From: Voacanga thouarsii
Lineage: Eukaryota; Streptophyta; Magnoliopsida; Gentianales; Apocynaceae
DNA length: 64,000 nucleotides
Reading direction: 5' to 3'
NCBI GenBank assembly: GCA_026120185.1
Contig: JANUWF010002145.1
Location: 1-64,000 of the forward strand
Shown: positions 11,690-23,644 of the stretch, one piece after another
How the letters are laid out: each line of letters starts with the position of its first letter
Position numbering within the stretch: position 1 is the stretch's first letter
Notes under the pieces: generated by a model
Told to the model about the DNA's origin: nothing
Database searches by the model: none
Seen by the model: the letters and a program-made list of their open reading frames with translations, nothing else
Program-made: the position numbers and the translations under genes

Positions 11690-12600
11690 AAAGGCCATAT
11701 CAAGTGACTCGTATTTATGGTATCTAAAATTAGGAAATATAAATCCCAATCAGATTCAAAGGTTAATCCATAATGGGCTTTTATTTTCATTGAGATTGGA
11801 AAAATGGTCTTAGTGTGAATCCTACCTTAAAAATAACATGACCAAAAGGTCCTTTACTAAAAAGGCACATAAAGCCATGAAAATACTAGCATTAGTTCAT
11901 ACAGATGTTTGTGGTCCGATGACTACACCAGCTAGAGGAGGTTACTAGTACTTCATCACTTTCACAGATAATCACACTTCTTTTGGTTATATTTATCTCA
12001 TGAGGCACAAGTTTGACTTTTTTGATAAATTTAAGGAGTTTAAGGCTGAAGTGGAGTATCGAACAGGTAAATTAATTAAATTTTTTAGATCGGATTGTGG
12101 TAGAGAGTACCTCCTTGGTGAGTTTAAGGATTACTTAGTACATTCCGGTATTGTATCTCAGTTAACTGTGCTTGGGACTCCCCAACAGAATGGAGCAGTT
12201 GAGAGAAGAAATAGAACTTTGATGGAAATCGTCAGAAGTATAATGAGTCATGCATCTTTTCCAATTTCCTTTTGGGGGGTATGCCTTAGAAACAGCAGCA
12301 TATATTTTGAATTTGGTACTTTCCAAATTAGTACTTAGGTCACCCTATGAGATGTGACTGGATGAAAGCCCAGTCTGAACCATCTGAAGATATTGGGTTG
12401 TTCAGCTTATGTGCTGATAAAAGGAAGTAAGTTAGAACCAAAATTAGAGTTATGCTACTTCGTTGGGTATCCAAAAAGAATAAGAGGTGGATATTTCTAT
12501 CATCCTCAAGAGCATAAGGTACTTGTTAGTACTAATGCTAGATACATGGAGGATGAACAAGTTACTTCCGGCACAAGTTCAAGCGAAATATAGTTAGAAG
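11690..12600 (+). pseudogene. pol: Copia-A integrase
   Basis: The GAG-pre-integrase motif is degraded (WYLKLGNIN near 11720; the His of LGH is Asn). The rve catalytic core keeps all three acidic residues: Asp in HTDVCGP (11904-11906), Asp in RSDCGREYL (12093-12095) and Glu in NGAVERRNRT (12201-12203). The 35-residue spacing between the last two is the D,D35E arrangement. A stop at 11947-11949, a frameshift after SFWG near 12280 and further breaks disable it. The C-terminal GCSAYVLIKGSKLEPK and FVGYPKRIRGGYFYHP sequences (12393-12520) are the copia integrase tail. It would insert cDNA into chromosomal DNA. Confidence 0.9.
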
Positions 12601-12879
12601 AGAAGTTAGTCACTGATTCAACTTCAGGTACTTCTAACACCTTGATTGAGGAACCAAGAGAAATACTACTGGATGTTCCTATACAAACTGAGCCTTATCG
12701 TAGTGGAAGAATCACAAGAGTTCCAGAAATGTGGATCGTGAACGAATTAAATCCGATGGTTCTATTTCTCAATCTTTCTGACTTGCTTCGCTCCTATGGA
12801 ACAAAGGTCGAAAGATTGAAAAATTCAGTCATTCACAACCACTAATGAAGGATTCCTCAAAAAGTTAAGGATTAGGATT

Positions 12880-13755
12880 CTATGATGTAGTATTTGATCA
12901 TCAAGAACAAGATTCCAAGAAATACGAGGAGGCTATTGTTGATGCTAATACAGATAAATGGCAGCTAGCCATGAATGTTAAGATTGAGTTCACATACCTC
13001 AATCAGGTCTGGGATCTTATCACTATGCTTGACGGGATAAAACCTATTAGGTGTAAGTGGGCATACAAGAGGAAGATAGGTGAAAATAGAAAGGTTGAAA
13101 CCTATAAAGCGAGGTTGGTTGCTAAAGGTTATGCTCAGAAAGAAAAGATTGATTATGAGAAAATATTTTCACCAGTAGCGATGCTTAAATCCATTCAAAT
13201 TCTCTTAGCCATTGCATATCATTATGACTACGAGATATGATAGATGGATGTCAAGGCGGCCTTCTTAAATAGGTATCTTAGTGAAGACATCTATATGTCT
13301 CAGCCAGAAGGTTTTATTGCTAGAGGTCAAGAACAAATGATTTGTAAGTTTAAAAAGTCCATTTATGGACTTAAGCAAGCGTCACGAGCATGGAACACAC
13401 ATTTTGATGAAACCGTGAAAGCTTATAGTTTCATTCACAATGTGGATGAACCATGTGTGTATAAGAAATTAGACAGTGGCAAAGTGATTTTCTTAGTACT
13501 TTATGTAGATAGCATTCTACTAATTGGAAATTATGTAGGGACATTGTCATCCGTTAAGGTTTGTCTATCTAGTCAATTTAGTCTGAAAGACTCAGGGAAA
13601 GCTAGCTACATTCTAGGCATCAAGCTTCTTAGAGATAGGAAGCAAAGAATGTTAGGCTTATCCAAGTCTACGCACATTGACAAGATATTGGTCAAGTACA
13701 ACATGGATAAATGTAAAACGGCTATTATATCCTTTAGACATAGATTATCCTAACC
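12880..13755 (+). pseudogene. pol: Copia-A reverse transcriptase
   Basis: RVT_2-type domain: DKWQLAMNVKIE, WAYKRKIGENRKVETYKARLVAKGY, FSPVAMLKSIQILLA, MDVKAAFLNRYLSEDIYMSQPEGF, KSIYGLKQASRAWN and LVLYVDSILLIGN. The family's YVDD box reads YVDS (near 13502-13513), so the second catalytic Asp is lost. Two stops (13238-13243) precede MDVK. The order after integrase is diagnostic of Ty1/copia. Little else is frameshifted, so most of the domain can be read directly. Confidence 0.92.
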
Positions 13756-13789
13756 TTTCAAGTAGTGTCCCCAAACACAGGAAGACAAG

Positions 13790-14475
13790 CAGAAAATGAG
13801 TAGAATCCTTTATGCATCGACTGTGAGAAGTCTCATGTATGCTATGCATTGTACTAGGCTAGATATCTATTTTATAGTAGGCATGGTTAGTAGATATCAG
13901 TCAAACTCAGGGAAAGCTCACTGGCAAGCTGTAAAGCATATACTTAAATATCTTAAGGAAATGAGAGATTATATGGTCGTATATCGTGCTGATGATTTGG
14001 TTCCTACCGATTAAACAAACTCAGACTTCCAAGTAATTAAAAATGAAAGAAAATGCACTAGCAGATATGTTTTCACTTTGTCTGGAGGAGCTCTTTCATG
14101 GAAAAGTATCAAGCAATCTTACATTGCTAATTCTACCATAGAAGCTGAGTACGTTGCTACTTCATAAGCTTCTAAAGAAGTTGTGTGGCTCCAGAAGTTC
14201 CTCATAGAACTAGGAGTAGTACCACACATGGACAGGCCTATCACCATTTATTGTGACAATACCTGGAGCGGTGTCACAATGCAAGGAACCTTAAATCCAT
14301 AGGAAGAGCAAGTACATAGAAAGGAAGTATCATCTCATCTAGGAGTTCATTCAGAAATAGGAGATTGTTATCGATCAGATTTCCTTTGTCAATAATCTGG
14401 CGGATCCTTTTACCAAGCTTTTGACAGAAAAGGTATTTCATAGACACTTAGATATTAGAGGTAGGCACTTATGGA
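13790..14475 (+). pseudogene. pol: Copia-A RNase H
   Basis: Begins with the linker RILYASTVRSLMYAM and TRLDIYFIVGMVSRYQSN, followed by a connection region and the RNase H core: a region near 14015 aligned to the TDSD start reads TNSDFQ, then SGGALSWKSIKQSYIANSTIEAEYVATS with the conserved Glu, and ITIYCDN with the later Asp. Stops at 14012-14014 and 14165-14167 and a frameshift near 14290 break it. It degrades the RNA strand of the cDNA hybrid in the family. It ends just before the polypurine tract. Confidence 0.85.
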
Positions 14476-14495
14476 CTTTCGTAGTTTTTGTACTA

Positions 14496-14506
14496 TAAGT
14501 GGGAGA
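14496..14506 (+). other. Copia-A polypurine tract
   Basis: AAGTGGGAGA directly precedes the 3' LTR start at 14508. Its position and purine content fit the plus-strand priming site of a copia element. Confidence 0.75.
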
Positions 14507-14507
14507 T

Positions 14508-16314
14508 TGTTGGAAAGTATGTCCTCAAAGACTATGTATTCTGCGTAAATATTATAATAAATATTTATTTATTCAATTTAGTTTCTTTATTATATTATTA
14601 CACGTTTAAAGGTCCAAGTATGACAAACTAATGGTCTATACATTGGGTCGTTCTTCATAGTAACGTATAGACCATAGGTACTTGTCATACAAGAAAAAAA
14701 ATAAGTTTTTAGTCATTTTATGGAATAGGGCATTTCATCAAGGTAAGACTATTATGCCATGATTTTTAATAAGGAATGGTTTACCTTGAATCAGTGAGTA
14801 GTTCACTCACATCATTATCATAAGCGTATTTCAAATACATAGAATTTGACCTATAGTAGTAGTCTCTCTTAAAAGTGCTGTAATTATGGAGACCAGAATA
14901 TTACTACTACAGCGTGGATGGATACTATTATACTTGAGTATGAGTTGGTGGTCTTGCGAAGCTAGGGTTTTATACTTTGATGTATGTTTGGTGAGATTAC
15001 TTTTGTGAGATCAATATCGTTGTATGTTGGGTGTATTACTCTAGTTAGTTAAGACGAACTTATGTAAGAGAATTTCTATACTTCACTTAGTGAGGTTAAT
15101 TCACCCATTTGTGATTGTCCAGGACAATCTAATGATCCAAGGCATTGGGAACGTGACTCTAGAATGTTTGCTTTTGGGTAGCTTCCAATCATAAGCAAAT
15201 ACATTTAAGTGAGTCATGGATTATCGAACTAGAGATTTAAGAATAGTAGATGTCTTTGAGCTGACTATTAGTACATTTATCCTATCTCATTGCTGAGTGT
15301 TACATAGAGATATATTTTTATCATTTCACCTATAGGTCGAAGACATTGCTTTAACAATATTATTCTTGGGGTCAATATTTTCATATGGCGATAAATGAAA
15401 ATATTTAAAATGATAAAATACGGATATTTAATAGTAAGGGTATTTTGGTCATTTTAGTAGCTATGAGTAATATGTCTCTTGGTCTCTGGAGTAGCTTAAG
15501 TAACCTTGATGTCGTTTAGACATAATCTAGGCTTAATGGACAATTTTTTAGAAGAGAAATAAAATTTGTTCTAAGAGTCTAATTAGAATTAATTAATTAA
15601 TTAGTCTTGAATTTTTTGTAAGGCCCAAAAAAGATAATTAATTAATTAAGAGAATTGGATAGGAATAAATTAATTAATTGGGCTGATATATGTTGACATA
15701 TATTAAGAGTTTAATTAGAATTAATTAATTAGTCTTGGGTATTCAATAAGACCTAGAAAAAGATAATTAATTAATTAAATGAATTGGATCAGTCATGGAA
15801 TTTTTTTTTTTTTAGCACAGCACCAAGCCCATTAGGGCTTAATGTTTTTGGCCATTAGGGCTTAATGAAGCCCTAAGGCTAGCCGAAAATATGAGGGTGA
15901 GAAGAAGAAGAAATTGAACGTAGTTTTTCCTGAGTTCTCTCTTCTCCGGTGTGCCATTTTTCCTGGCTCTCTCTCTTTTGCTCTCGTCCATCTCTTTTTT
16001 CTCTCTTGGAGAGTTTTTTGGTTATCCAAAGAAGGAGCTTTTACCAAGCTAATCCAAGAATAAGGTAGAGCCATATACCGGAAGACGAAGAAAAAACGCT
16101 TGATGCATAGGAGTAGAAGATTAGTGGGAATCCTAGTTGAACAGCAGGCGCCTTCTTCTCCCCTTTCAATGCAAGAAGTTCTAGTGCAACCCGTCCCCAC
16201 GTTGGTTAATCCGTGACCAATAAGGAAAAGTAAGTACTCTCTCCTAGATGTGGCTCGAAATATTGAAAAAAAAAATTCGCTGTGTTTTCTTTGATGTTTT
16301 TCATTGATTCTTCA
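14508..16314 (+). repeat. Copia-A 3' LTR
   Basis: Runs from TGTTGGAAAGTATGTCC to CATTGATTCTTCA and is paired with the LTR at 7033-8798. The two differ by many substitutions and by small indels, including a duplicated block around the GCCCATTAGGGCTTAATG sequence (15828-15842 and 15851-15870), where the 5' LTR has a single copy. The visible divergence argues that the insertion is not recent. Confidence 0.9.
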
Positions 16315-17800
16315 TGCCTCCACTAGAAGATTGACCCTAACCTTCTAAGGCTAGTACTAGCTAGCCTACCCCTATTGAATACTCAATATATAATTGTTTT
16401 GGACAAGGAAAAATTTACAAAGATCTTTTGTTTTGGAAAGTGTAGTCTTGGTTAAGTAAATTTTAGTTTGAAACTTGTATTAAAAGAAAAATATTGTTTT
16501 ACTTGAAAGCCTTTTTTATTGAATGAAAAACACATATATAAAATTATATTTTTTTTAAAAAGGGTAAAAGAAATTTACCATGTCTATACTTATAGTAAAG
16601 TCTTTGTCATAATCATATCAATAATTGACTCGCAGTAGAACAGTTGTATAGAAATAATTTTTATGCAATGACTTACTTGATTCACTTATATCATGGGTAT
16701 AATTCTCCTGATGACTTGACCAATGGAACTTAGACCCATCTAGAGAAAATACGAAGTATATTTCACCATTTACCCAACAATTCTAGTAGCATAAAAGCAT
16801 AAGCATGTAATGACCCTAATCCCCATGACACTCAACCAACATTGACAAACCCTATTCAACACTTGTCTTAACATCGCACCAACATAGTTCAGTTACTAAT
16901 AATAGTTCATCAAACAGTTTAGACCAACTAATAACTTCATCCCAAACATATGATGCAATATATGAAATCATAACCTAATTCTCTAAGCATTCAAAACATG
17001 TATTCATCACCCAAAAGTTCAATAAGAACAATAATATTAATAACAAAAGCCAAAAATAATATTTAATAATAATCAATATAAATATTAACTAATAGTTATA
17101 GTATTAAATGATAATTTTAGTACTTAAAAGAAACAATTGGTAAGTAACGAATTTTAATAAACAGTAAATAAATTATAGGTATTCAATACTATTCAATATT
17201 TAGTATTTAGTTAATAGTAATTAGGTAACAATAAATGGTATAACTATATTAGCAATACTAGCATTAATTGTAATAATATTGACAAATAATAGTATTAAGA
17301 TTAATAAGCTACAATAAAAAATCTTCAACCGATAATTAATAATTGATATAGATAATAGCTAGTCAATGTAAAATAGTAAATAATAATTTTAGTGATATTC
17401 ACAATTGATAATAATAGGTATTTAATAACTAGTAAACCATAATTGTTAATTAATAAATAATGAATATTAATATTAGTAATGTTAATAATAAGTATATAGA
17501 TAAATGAATAAATAATTGAATAAACAGTAAATGAATAGTTAAATAAATAGTATCAACTATAACTATAATAATAAATACTTTTAATGGTTATTATAGTAAA
17601 TAGCATATAGCAATTTCATAGTAATAGTATAATAAATGATGAATGGTAATTCAACAACAATAATAATGAGTAATAACTATGTATAAAAACAATAGCAAAA
17701 AATATTATTACAAATTAGATCATGGTCAATAGACAGAAATCATATTCCACAATGAAGCCATAACATATAGGCATTTTGTAAACATTCTACCTCACATTTT
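16315..17800 (-). mobile_element. Gypsy-B long LTR, right segment, with AT-rich zone
   Basis: The first ~525 bp continue the LTR broken at 7032: GACCCTAACCTTCTAAGGCTAGTACTAGC is shared with 28904-28930, and the block ending ACTCAACCA (16838) is shared with 29490. Beyond 16838 comes further LTR-like sequence that the other minus-strand copy has lost. At about 16990-17720 lies a TAATA-rich low-complexity zone, apparently equivalent to the AT-rich part of the plus-strand LTR at 39100-39640. No coding. The right edge, where Copia-B integrase remnants begin, is approximate. Confidence 0.6.
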
Positions 17801-18650
17801 CATCTAGATACAATTCGAGTTCATGCAAAGTAGTGTGAAAATTTGGATTAGGATTACTTGGTTCAGTTGTTCTGATAATGGAGTTGATGTTTGATACTCT
17901 GAATGTCCTTCAAAATAGTTTGCTCGGAGAGAAAGTTTCAATCTCCTTTAGTTTCTTTAGGATACCCCACAAATATGCATTTATTTGATTTAGGTGCAAG
18001 TTTATCAAATAATGAACGCTTTACATAAACTTCACAACCCCAAATCTTGAAAAATGACAAACTAGGTTGTCTCCCAATCCATATCTTATATGGCATTTTC
18101 TGAACCAATTTAGATGGAACTCGATTTAGTATGAATGCAGCAGTCTCTAGGGCATAACCCTAAAAGGAGATTAGAAGATCGGTTTAACTAATCTTTGATC
18201 GAACCATATCTAATAAAGTTCAATTTCTCCGTTCAGATACACTATTCCATTGAGGTGTTCCAGGTGGAGTTAATTGGGAAATAATTCCACAATTTTTAAG
18301 ATGCTCGTCAAACTCGTGACTTAAGTATTCACCACCTCGATCTGATTGAAGTGTTTTGATACTTTTGCCAAGGTGATTTTGTACTTCATTTTGAAATTCT
18401 TTGAATTTCTAGAATGATTCAAATTTGTGTTTCATTAGATACAAGTAGCCATATTTGCTGAAATCATCTGTAAATGTAATAAAGTACTGAAATCCTCCTC
18501 TGGCATGTGAATTCATTGGTCCACATACATCAATATGTATTAGGCCCAATAAATCAATTATCCTTTCATTTTGACTCTTGAAAGGCGTTTTAGTCATTTT
18601 GCCTAATAAACAAGAATCACATATTTCGTACTAAATCGAACGAATTTAGA
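17800..18650 (-). pseudogene. pol: Copia-B integrase, truncated
   Basis: Read on the minus strand: MTKTPF, then HIDVCGPMNSHARGGFQYFITFTDDFSKYGYLYLM (18409-18597). A stop follows, then LQSDRGGEYL, SVSERRN, VRSKIS and the C-terminal KIWGCEVYVKR and KCIFVGYPKETKG. The three acidic residues of D,D35E are present (HID, QSD, SER). After GYPKETKG a deletion leads into a short variable tail (NFLSEQTI) and all of reverse transcriptase and RNase H are missing. The first part uses a different frame from the protease to its right. This is the 3' end of what remains of Copia-B. Confidence 0.85.
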
Positions 18651-19200
18651 AGCCCATCATTATGAAGCCTTGTTATGCGTTTTCTCATTTACATGGCCCA
18701 AACGACAATGCCAGAAGTAAGTTTGATTTAAATCATTGGATTTCAATCTCTTAGTATTAATATTATAGATAAACTTGTTTGAAGATCCACGAAGATTGAG
18801 AATATAGAGCCCATTTGATAATGAGGCATCTCCATAAAAAATGCCATTTTTATTAATGGAGCAAATGTTATTCATAATAACAAATTCAAAACCTTCTAAA
18901 TCCAAACAAGAAACTGAAATAATATTCCTACTCATAGCAGGAACATAAAAACAATAATTCAATTCTAAAACAAGCCCACTGGGCAAAATTAATTGAAAAG
19001 TTCCTACAGCTATTGCAGCAACATTTGCTTCATTCGCAACTCGTAGGTCCACCTCACCTTTTGCCAAGGCTCTACTCCTTTTTAGACCCTACACATTTGC
19101 ACAAATGTGAGATCCACAACCGGTATTCAATACCCATGAATCAGAATTAAACAAATTAATTTCTATAACATAAATACCTGAAGCGGCAGTCTCACTGTCC
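18651..19200 (-). pseudogene. pol: Copia-B protease and pre-integrase domain
   Basis: The minus-strand frame reads SDSWVLNTGCGSHIC. The family has Asp-Thr-Gly here, and Asn (codon 19125-19127) replaces the catalytic Asp through a single G-to-A change. Then come KRSRALAKGEVDLRV, NYCFYVPAMSRNIISVSCLDLEGF, GLYILNL and FWHCRLGHVNEK, which is the zinc-binding pre-integrase motif with His and Cys residues retained. It is in the same frame as the gag to its right. The frame is open from 19067 to 18660, indicating modest decay. Confidence 0.87.
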
Positions 19201-20021
19201 TTCTTTTTCTTTGCTTCCAAATAGAGCTTGCAATTTCTTAACTAATGTTCTTGTTCTCCACAATGGTGGCAAGCTCCCTCCTTTGGTGTCTTGGCCTTAT
19301 ATTTGGGCTTGAACTTGGACTTTGCCTTGTCCTTACCCTTACTAGCCATGACTTTGCCCTTTTGGTTGTTCATTTTTCCTTTCTCTTTTCGAACCATTAG
19401 AACACTAGGAGTCTTCTTTTTAATGTTCAGTTCAGCTTGTTTTAGCATCCCATACAATTCAGTAATGGATTTCTCCATATTATGCATGTTAAAATTCATG
19501 ACAAACTGGTCATACTCAGGAGGTAATGAGCCCAAGATCAAATATGTGGCCATGTCATGATTAATAGGAGCACCAAGCTTATCAAGATGATCAAGATAGC
19601 CCTTCATTTAAAGGACATGAGCACTTACCGAGGTGCCAGAAACCATCTTACATGCATTTAACGCCTTGTGAGTTTCAAATCTCTCTTGTCATACTTGCTC
19701 TTGGAACATTTCCTTGAGATGCACAATCATGTCATATGCCTCTGCTTCTTCAAACTGTTTTTCAAGTTCAGAGTTCATGGTTGCTAGCATGAGGCAAGTA
19801 ACATCGTTGGAGTCATCTTTGTACTTACTATAAGCATCTTTTTCAGCTTTTGAGGCGTTATTTACTGGAACAGGGGGAATAGGATTTTCAAGAACATAGA
19901 GCCTTTTTTCTTGCTTAAAAACAATTCTTAAGTTTTGTATCCAATCAAGAAAGTTAGTCCCACTAAGCTTATCTATCTCGAGCACAGATCGCAATGAATT
20001 ATTCCAACTGTTTGTTGCCAT
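19201..20021 (-). pseudogene. gag: Copia-B gag with zinc knuckle
   Basis: The ATG at 20019-20021 begins MATNSWNNSLRSVLEIDKLSG and continues into NFLDWIQNLRIVF, the typical N-terminus of copia gag in the Tork/TAR-like group. Then come CLMLATMNSELEKQFE, a stop, ERFETHKALNACKM, a stop, then GYLDHLDKLGAPINHDMATYLILGSLPP, a Lys-rich tail and a knuckle CHHCGEQEH-stop-LRNC near 19215-19265. All three stops lie in one unbroken frame. Each is explained by one C-to-T or G-to-A change (CGA or CAA to stop, TGG to TAG). The start is supported by the family N-terminus. Confidence 0.9.
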
Positions 20022-21194
20022 TATCTACATACAAAATATGCAAAGTAATTAATTTTGAGGCTTTAACGAAAAACTCCCACTAAAAGCATTTAAACTTTTG
20101 AAACTTCAACATTTTGATGTTTCGTAGTCAGTAAAAAAATATTTTTTTTCATAAATATTTTATTTTAATCATAAGTAAGCTTTAGCTTTAATCTTATAAT
20201 TAAATAAAACTCAAATTTTAAATGAGATAGACATCAAATATCCCGGCTAACTTATATCATATAATGCCCTAGGCCCAAAACCATTTTGATAGCCCAGTTA
20301 AGTCAAACCATATCAAACATATGGAAAACTATTTTCCATCTTGTCTCACTTAGATAATCAAAAGTATCCTACTTTGGCAAGAATGACCATATGATGATCC
20401 AAGTAATAACAAGTGTTTGATTTTGGAAGGCATTTAACACTTAATTTTTTTTTTAAATAAAAAAATTGATTGTAGTAAGCATGAAATAAACATATCAAAT
20501 ATGCATGCAAGACATAAATAAAAGTGACATAGCATGGCCCATAACCTATGTTGATCATCACGAGCAAAGTGAAGATCAAGGTGGTCAATCTAGGTATAGA
20601 ACTCCTTAAGCATTCTCTAATGCCCTGACTATACTCCTCCTTGGTTGTAAATGTTGGCTGCCATCTTCTTTTACATTGGATAGTAAAATTAAAATAACTC
20701 CTATTCTAGGAAAGCAGTACAATTTTACAATAATGAAAAACGACACGCATGAGGTATTTAAAAATTACAACTTAAAACAACCAGAATGTAACCTGCCAAT
20801 CACATTAGGATAAAACGGGTCATGCTATGCACTATTCAAAATAATCCACAACTACAATCAAAAACACAAATGAATAACACATAACGAACAGTTAGTCGGG
20901 GTTCCATCGCCGTGAAATTTTATATTACAGACAATCTGCGTTCCCCTTTAATCATATTCATACAGATAACATATTATCATGGCCGATTAATACAAACAAT
21001 TCGCAAATATAGAACGATGGATAGCATGCTTACGATACCATATCATATTAAAACAGACCAGTTTACAGACAATCTGCAACTAATCTGGTCTGATCAGGCA
21101 ACTAAGACGCACATATTAAACCTAATTCAGGCAGTCTGCATGCTAAGTATTCTAAAATCATAATCATACGAACATGGTAATATACACCATTTAA

Positions 21195-21252
<58 letters not shown>

Positions 21253-21308
21253 CATACATATCCACAACAATACAATTAACACAGATGAATGAACCTAATC
21301 GTTTAGCA
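20022..21308 (-). other. Copia-B leader with (AC)n tract
   Basis: About 1.3 kb between the primer-binding site and the gag start of Copia-B. It is AT-rich and non-coding. It includes an (AC)n microsatellite at about 21198-21250 and two copies of TTACAGACAATCTGC (20925-20939 and 21063-21077). The length is comparable with the leaders of Copia-A and Copia-C. Confidence 0.65.
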
Positions 21309-21323
21309 AGTTGCTCTGATACC
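21309..21323 (-). other. Copia-B primer-binding site (tRNA-iMet)
   Basis: The plus strand reads AGTTGCTCTGATACCAC, so the minus strand gives TGGTATCAGAGCAACT. This is a perfect TGGTATCAGAGC site immediately inside the LTR that starts at 21326. Confidence 0.92.
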
Positions 21324-21325
21324 AC

Positions 21326-22528
21326 TGTTAGGATTCGTGGACTCCTAAACGCTAAAGTGTGCGAAGGTTTGTAGAATTACCTCTATTTGGTGTAATCGAT
21401 ATCCTTCGATTCCGATTCTGTTATTGTACGTGCAACCCGAACGATCACCAGACGCTGTAGTGTGCGAACGTCCTCTATCGGATACACACCGCGAACTCAC
21501 TCGTTACCCAGGGAGTGCTAGCGCCTAGGGTTTGAGAGGTTTTTTTTTTTTTTTTTTTTTATCAATGGAGCCACGAATATTCTCAACAGAAATTGGCACA
21601 CCTAAGAAGACGGCTAGGGTTTTCTTAAAAACCCACTCCGAACCTCTTAGAGTCCAACCTTAATAATATCTTATCGTATTTTAATTTAAATTCAAATTAA
21701 ATTAAAACTGATATGATAAGATTCTGTCATTATCTCAGTAATTTAATTAATTAATTTACCGAGTCAGATTCTTATAATCTGGACATCATCCAGATACATC
21801 GAATATGGACATATTTCCAAATTCATTGTATCTGGTAAATTTTCTAAGTTCGATTAACTTAGACATATTTCCAGATTCATCAAATCTGGTCACCAGAAAA
21901 ATAACCTAACAAGTTCGCTTATTGTATGACCATATAGGTTCATTTAACACTGGTAGTGTGCCTAAATCATATTTAAATAGTCCACAAGTTATAAGTGGTT
22001 TCTAACAAAACATTATAACTATCCAGGTTCAATGAAGATCGATGATTTCATTGAACCAAACCATAATTTTATATTTAATCATTTTATCACACGATATCCA
22101 GATTAAGCATAAGGCACGGAGCATGTCATCCTTATTAAGCTTAATCAATTATTTCTTGATTTCATAGTAGACTGTTCAAACAAATGATATCAATATGTTA
22201 GATTGATATATTTGAGCACGGCCATGTATTTTAACAGTCTAACTTATCAAGTGGCCCATGGATATCTCTCCCATAATTGAGAGGGACAAATTCCTTCACT
22301 ATCAATCATATTCCTCTCATTGATTTATTTTATATCCAACAGTAGTCTAATTTATTATCTGGTTAAAGATAACTTTAGACAATGTCAAAATACAAAATCT
22401 ATCAAGTAGGAAACTATGATGAATTTAGGTCGAATGACTTTTAATATTATTATGGCTAGAAAGTACTTATGACATGTTCCATAAAGTACTCTCACAATGG
22501 GTCATGTCCAATACAATATTCTCTAACA
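21326..22528 (-). repeat. Copia-B 5' LTR
   Basis: On the plus strand it starts TGTTAGGATTCG and ends CTCTAACA, giving TGTTAG...CTAACA terminal inverted repeats. It is 1203 bp long with the primer-binding site just inside. A 20-base T tract lies near 21541-21560. The partner LTR is absent because the element lost its 3' half. It abuts an Athila-like LTR fragment at 22529, so it inserted into, or recombined with, that sequence. Confidence 0.85.
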
Positions 22529-23644
22529 TTTATTTATGTTTTGACTTGATATCACAAATATAAGGAACTCTTTCAACTACGGAAAAAGGACTCTTGTAGG
22601 CACTTTTTAGCAATTAGAACTCCTATAAATACAAGAGAATAATATTATATAAAGTAGTTTTCAATTCTTTAATGTAATATCTTTAGAAAACTCCTAGAGA
22701 AAAACTAAGATTTAGGAGGATCAAGGATATTATTGGAGAAGGAAAAGAGGTTGCTCAAGAAGGTTTCAAGAAAGAAGAAGAAGTCTTACTTATCTATGAG
22801 TGATTTCTTTTTCTCTTTTTTGTAATTTACTGAAAATTTATGTTTTAATTATTTTAATTATATTTAGAAGATGTTTTTGGATTCATGACTTTGTATTGAT
22901 TTTAGTTCTTTGATCAAGTGATTGTTATTCTTGGTATTTGATTACTTGTTATTATTGATAAATTGATGAGTTTTCTTCTAATTGACTTGGGAAACGACGT
23001 TAAAAGTTCGTTACATTGATTTCATATTTGTTAGATCTTAATGGATTTAGAAAACGAAATTAAGAACAAAGAACTTAAGTGATGAAAGATTAGTTGATTT
23101 TGCCTAGAATATAATGTCATTCGCTAATTTCATGTTTATAATGTATGAGTTTAATGCATCTTTTGGTTACTTTGGTTTAATTGAGAAATCTACTAAATTA
23201 ACCAGAAGATAGTGATTCCATAGATTGGGGAAAAAGTAGAGTCTATATTTTATTCTTTCATGGTGCCAAGATGATAATTAATTGTGATAAGTACTAATCA
23301 ATCATTGTTATGTCTTTGAGGATTTCTATCTAGTTATATGTCGTTTCTCCTTATTCTTACTCCTTGATAATCCTTGTGACTTGTCTTATGTGAACTTTAT
23401 CTATTCTATAGTATATTAGGTTAGTGTTTTATTTATCTCTTCTTATTTTATTGACTAAACAATTAAGATTTAGGTAAAGAAATGTGAGAGCCTATGTTCC
23501 TGTAAATTCGATACTTGCTATTTTCTATACTATATAATAGGAATACTTGCCCGTATGTGTGATTTTAGTGATCAACATTTTAATTAAAGCTTGATTGATT
23601 GTGGACTTTGTTGATAATATTTTCTATACTAAAAAACACGTATC
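22529..23644 (+). mobile_element. Athila-like LTR fragment (right part)
   Basis: Colinear with the 3' portion of the Athila-like LTR at 57530-59071: both have CCTATAAATA, then TTGCTCAAG/GTGCAAGAG-type sequence, CTTATCTATGAGTG/CTTGTCTATGAGTG, TTCTTGGTATT, a repeated cytosine-poor region and GTTTTAATT..ACTTGATTG, ending near a TCA. Unlike that LTR it is not followed by the GGCGCCGTTGCCGGG primer site, so it is a 3' LTR or solo LTR. Its left part was removed at the Copia-B junction. It contains no gene. Confidence 0.7.

Larger units (their letters stand above)
7033..16314 (+). mobile_element. Copia-A: near-complete Ty1/copia retrotransposon
   Basis: All structural parts are present in order: 5' LTR, primer-binding site, long leader, gag, protease, integrase, reverse transcriptase, RNase H, polypurine tract and 3' LTR. 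Gene order protease-integrase-RT-RNase H identifies Ty1/copia. Flanks AGCCT (7028-7032) and TGCCT (16315-16319) fit a 5-bp target duplication. Removing the element rejoins the interrupted Gypsy-B LTR, whose uninterrupted relative is at 28860-28930. Stops, frameshifts and a changed reverse transcriptase active site make it inactive. Total length is 9.28 kb. Confidence 0.9.
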
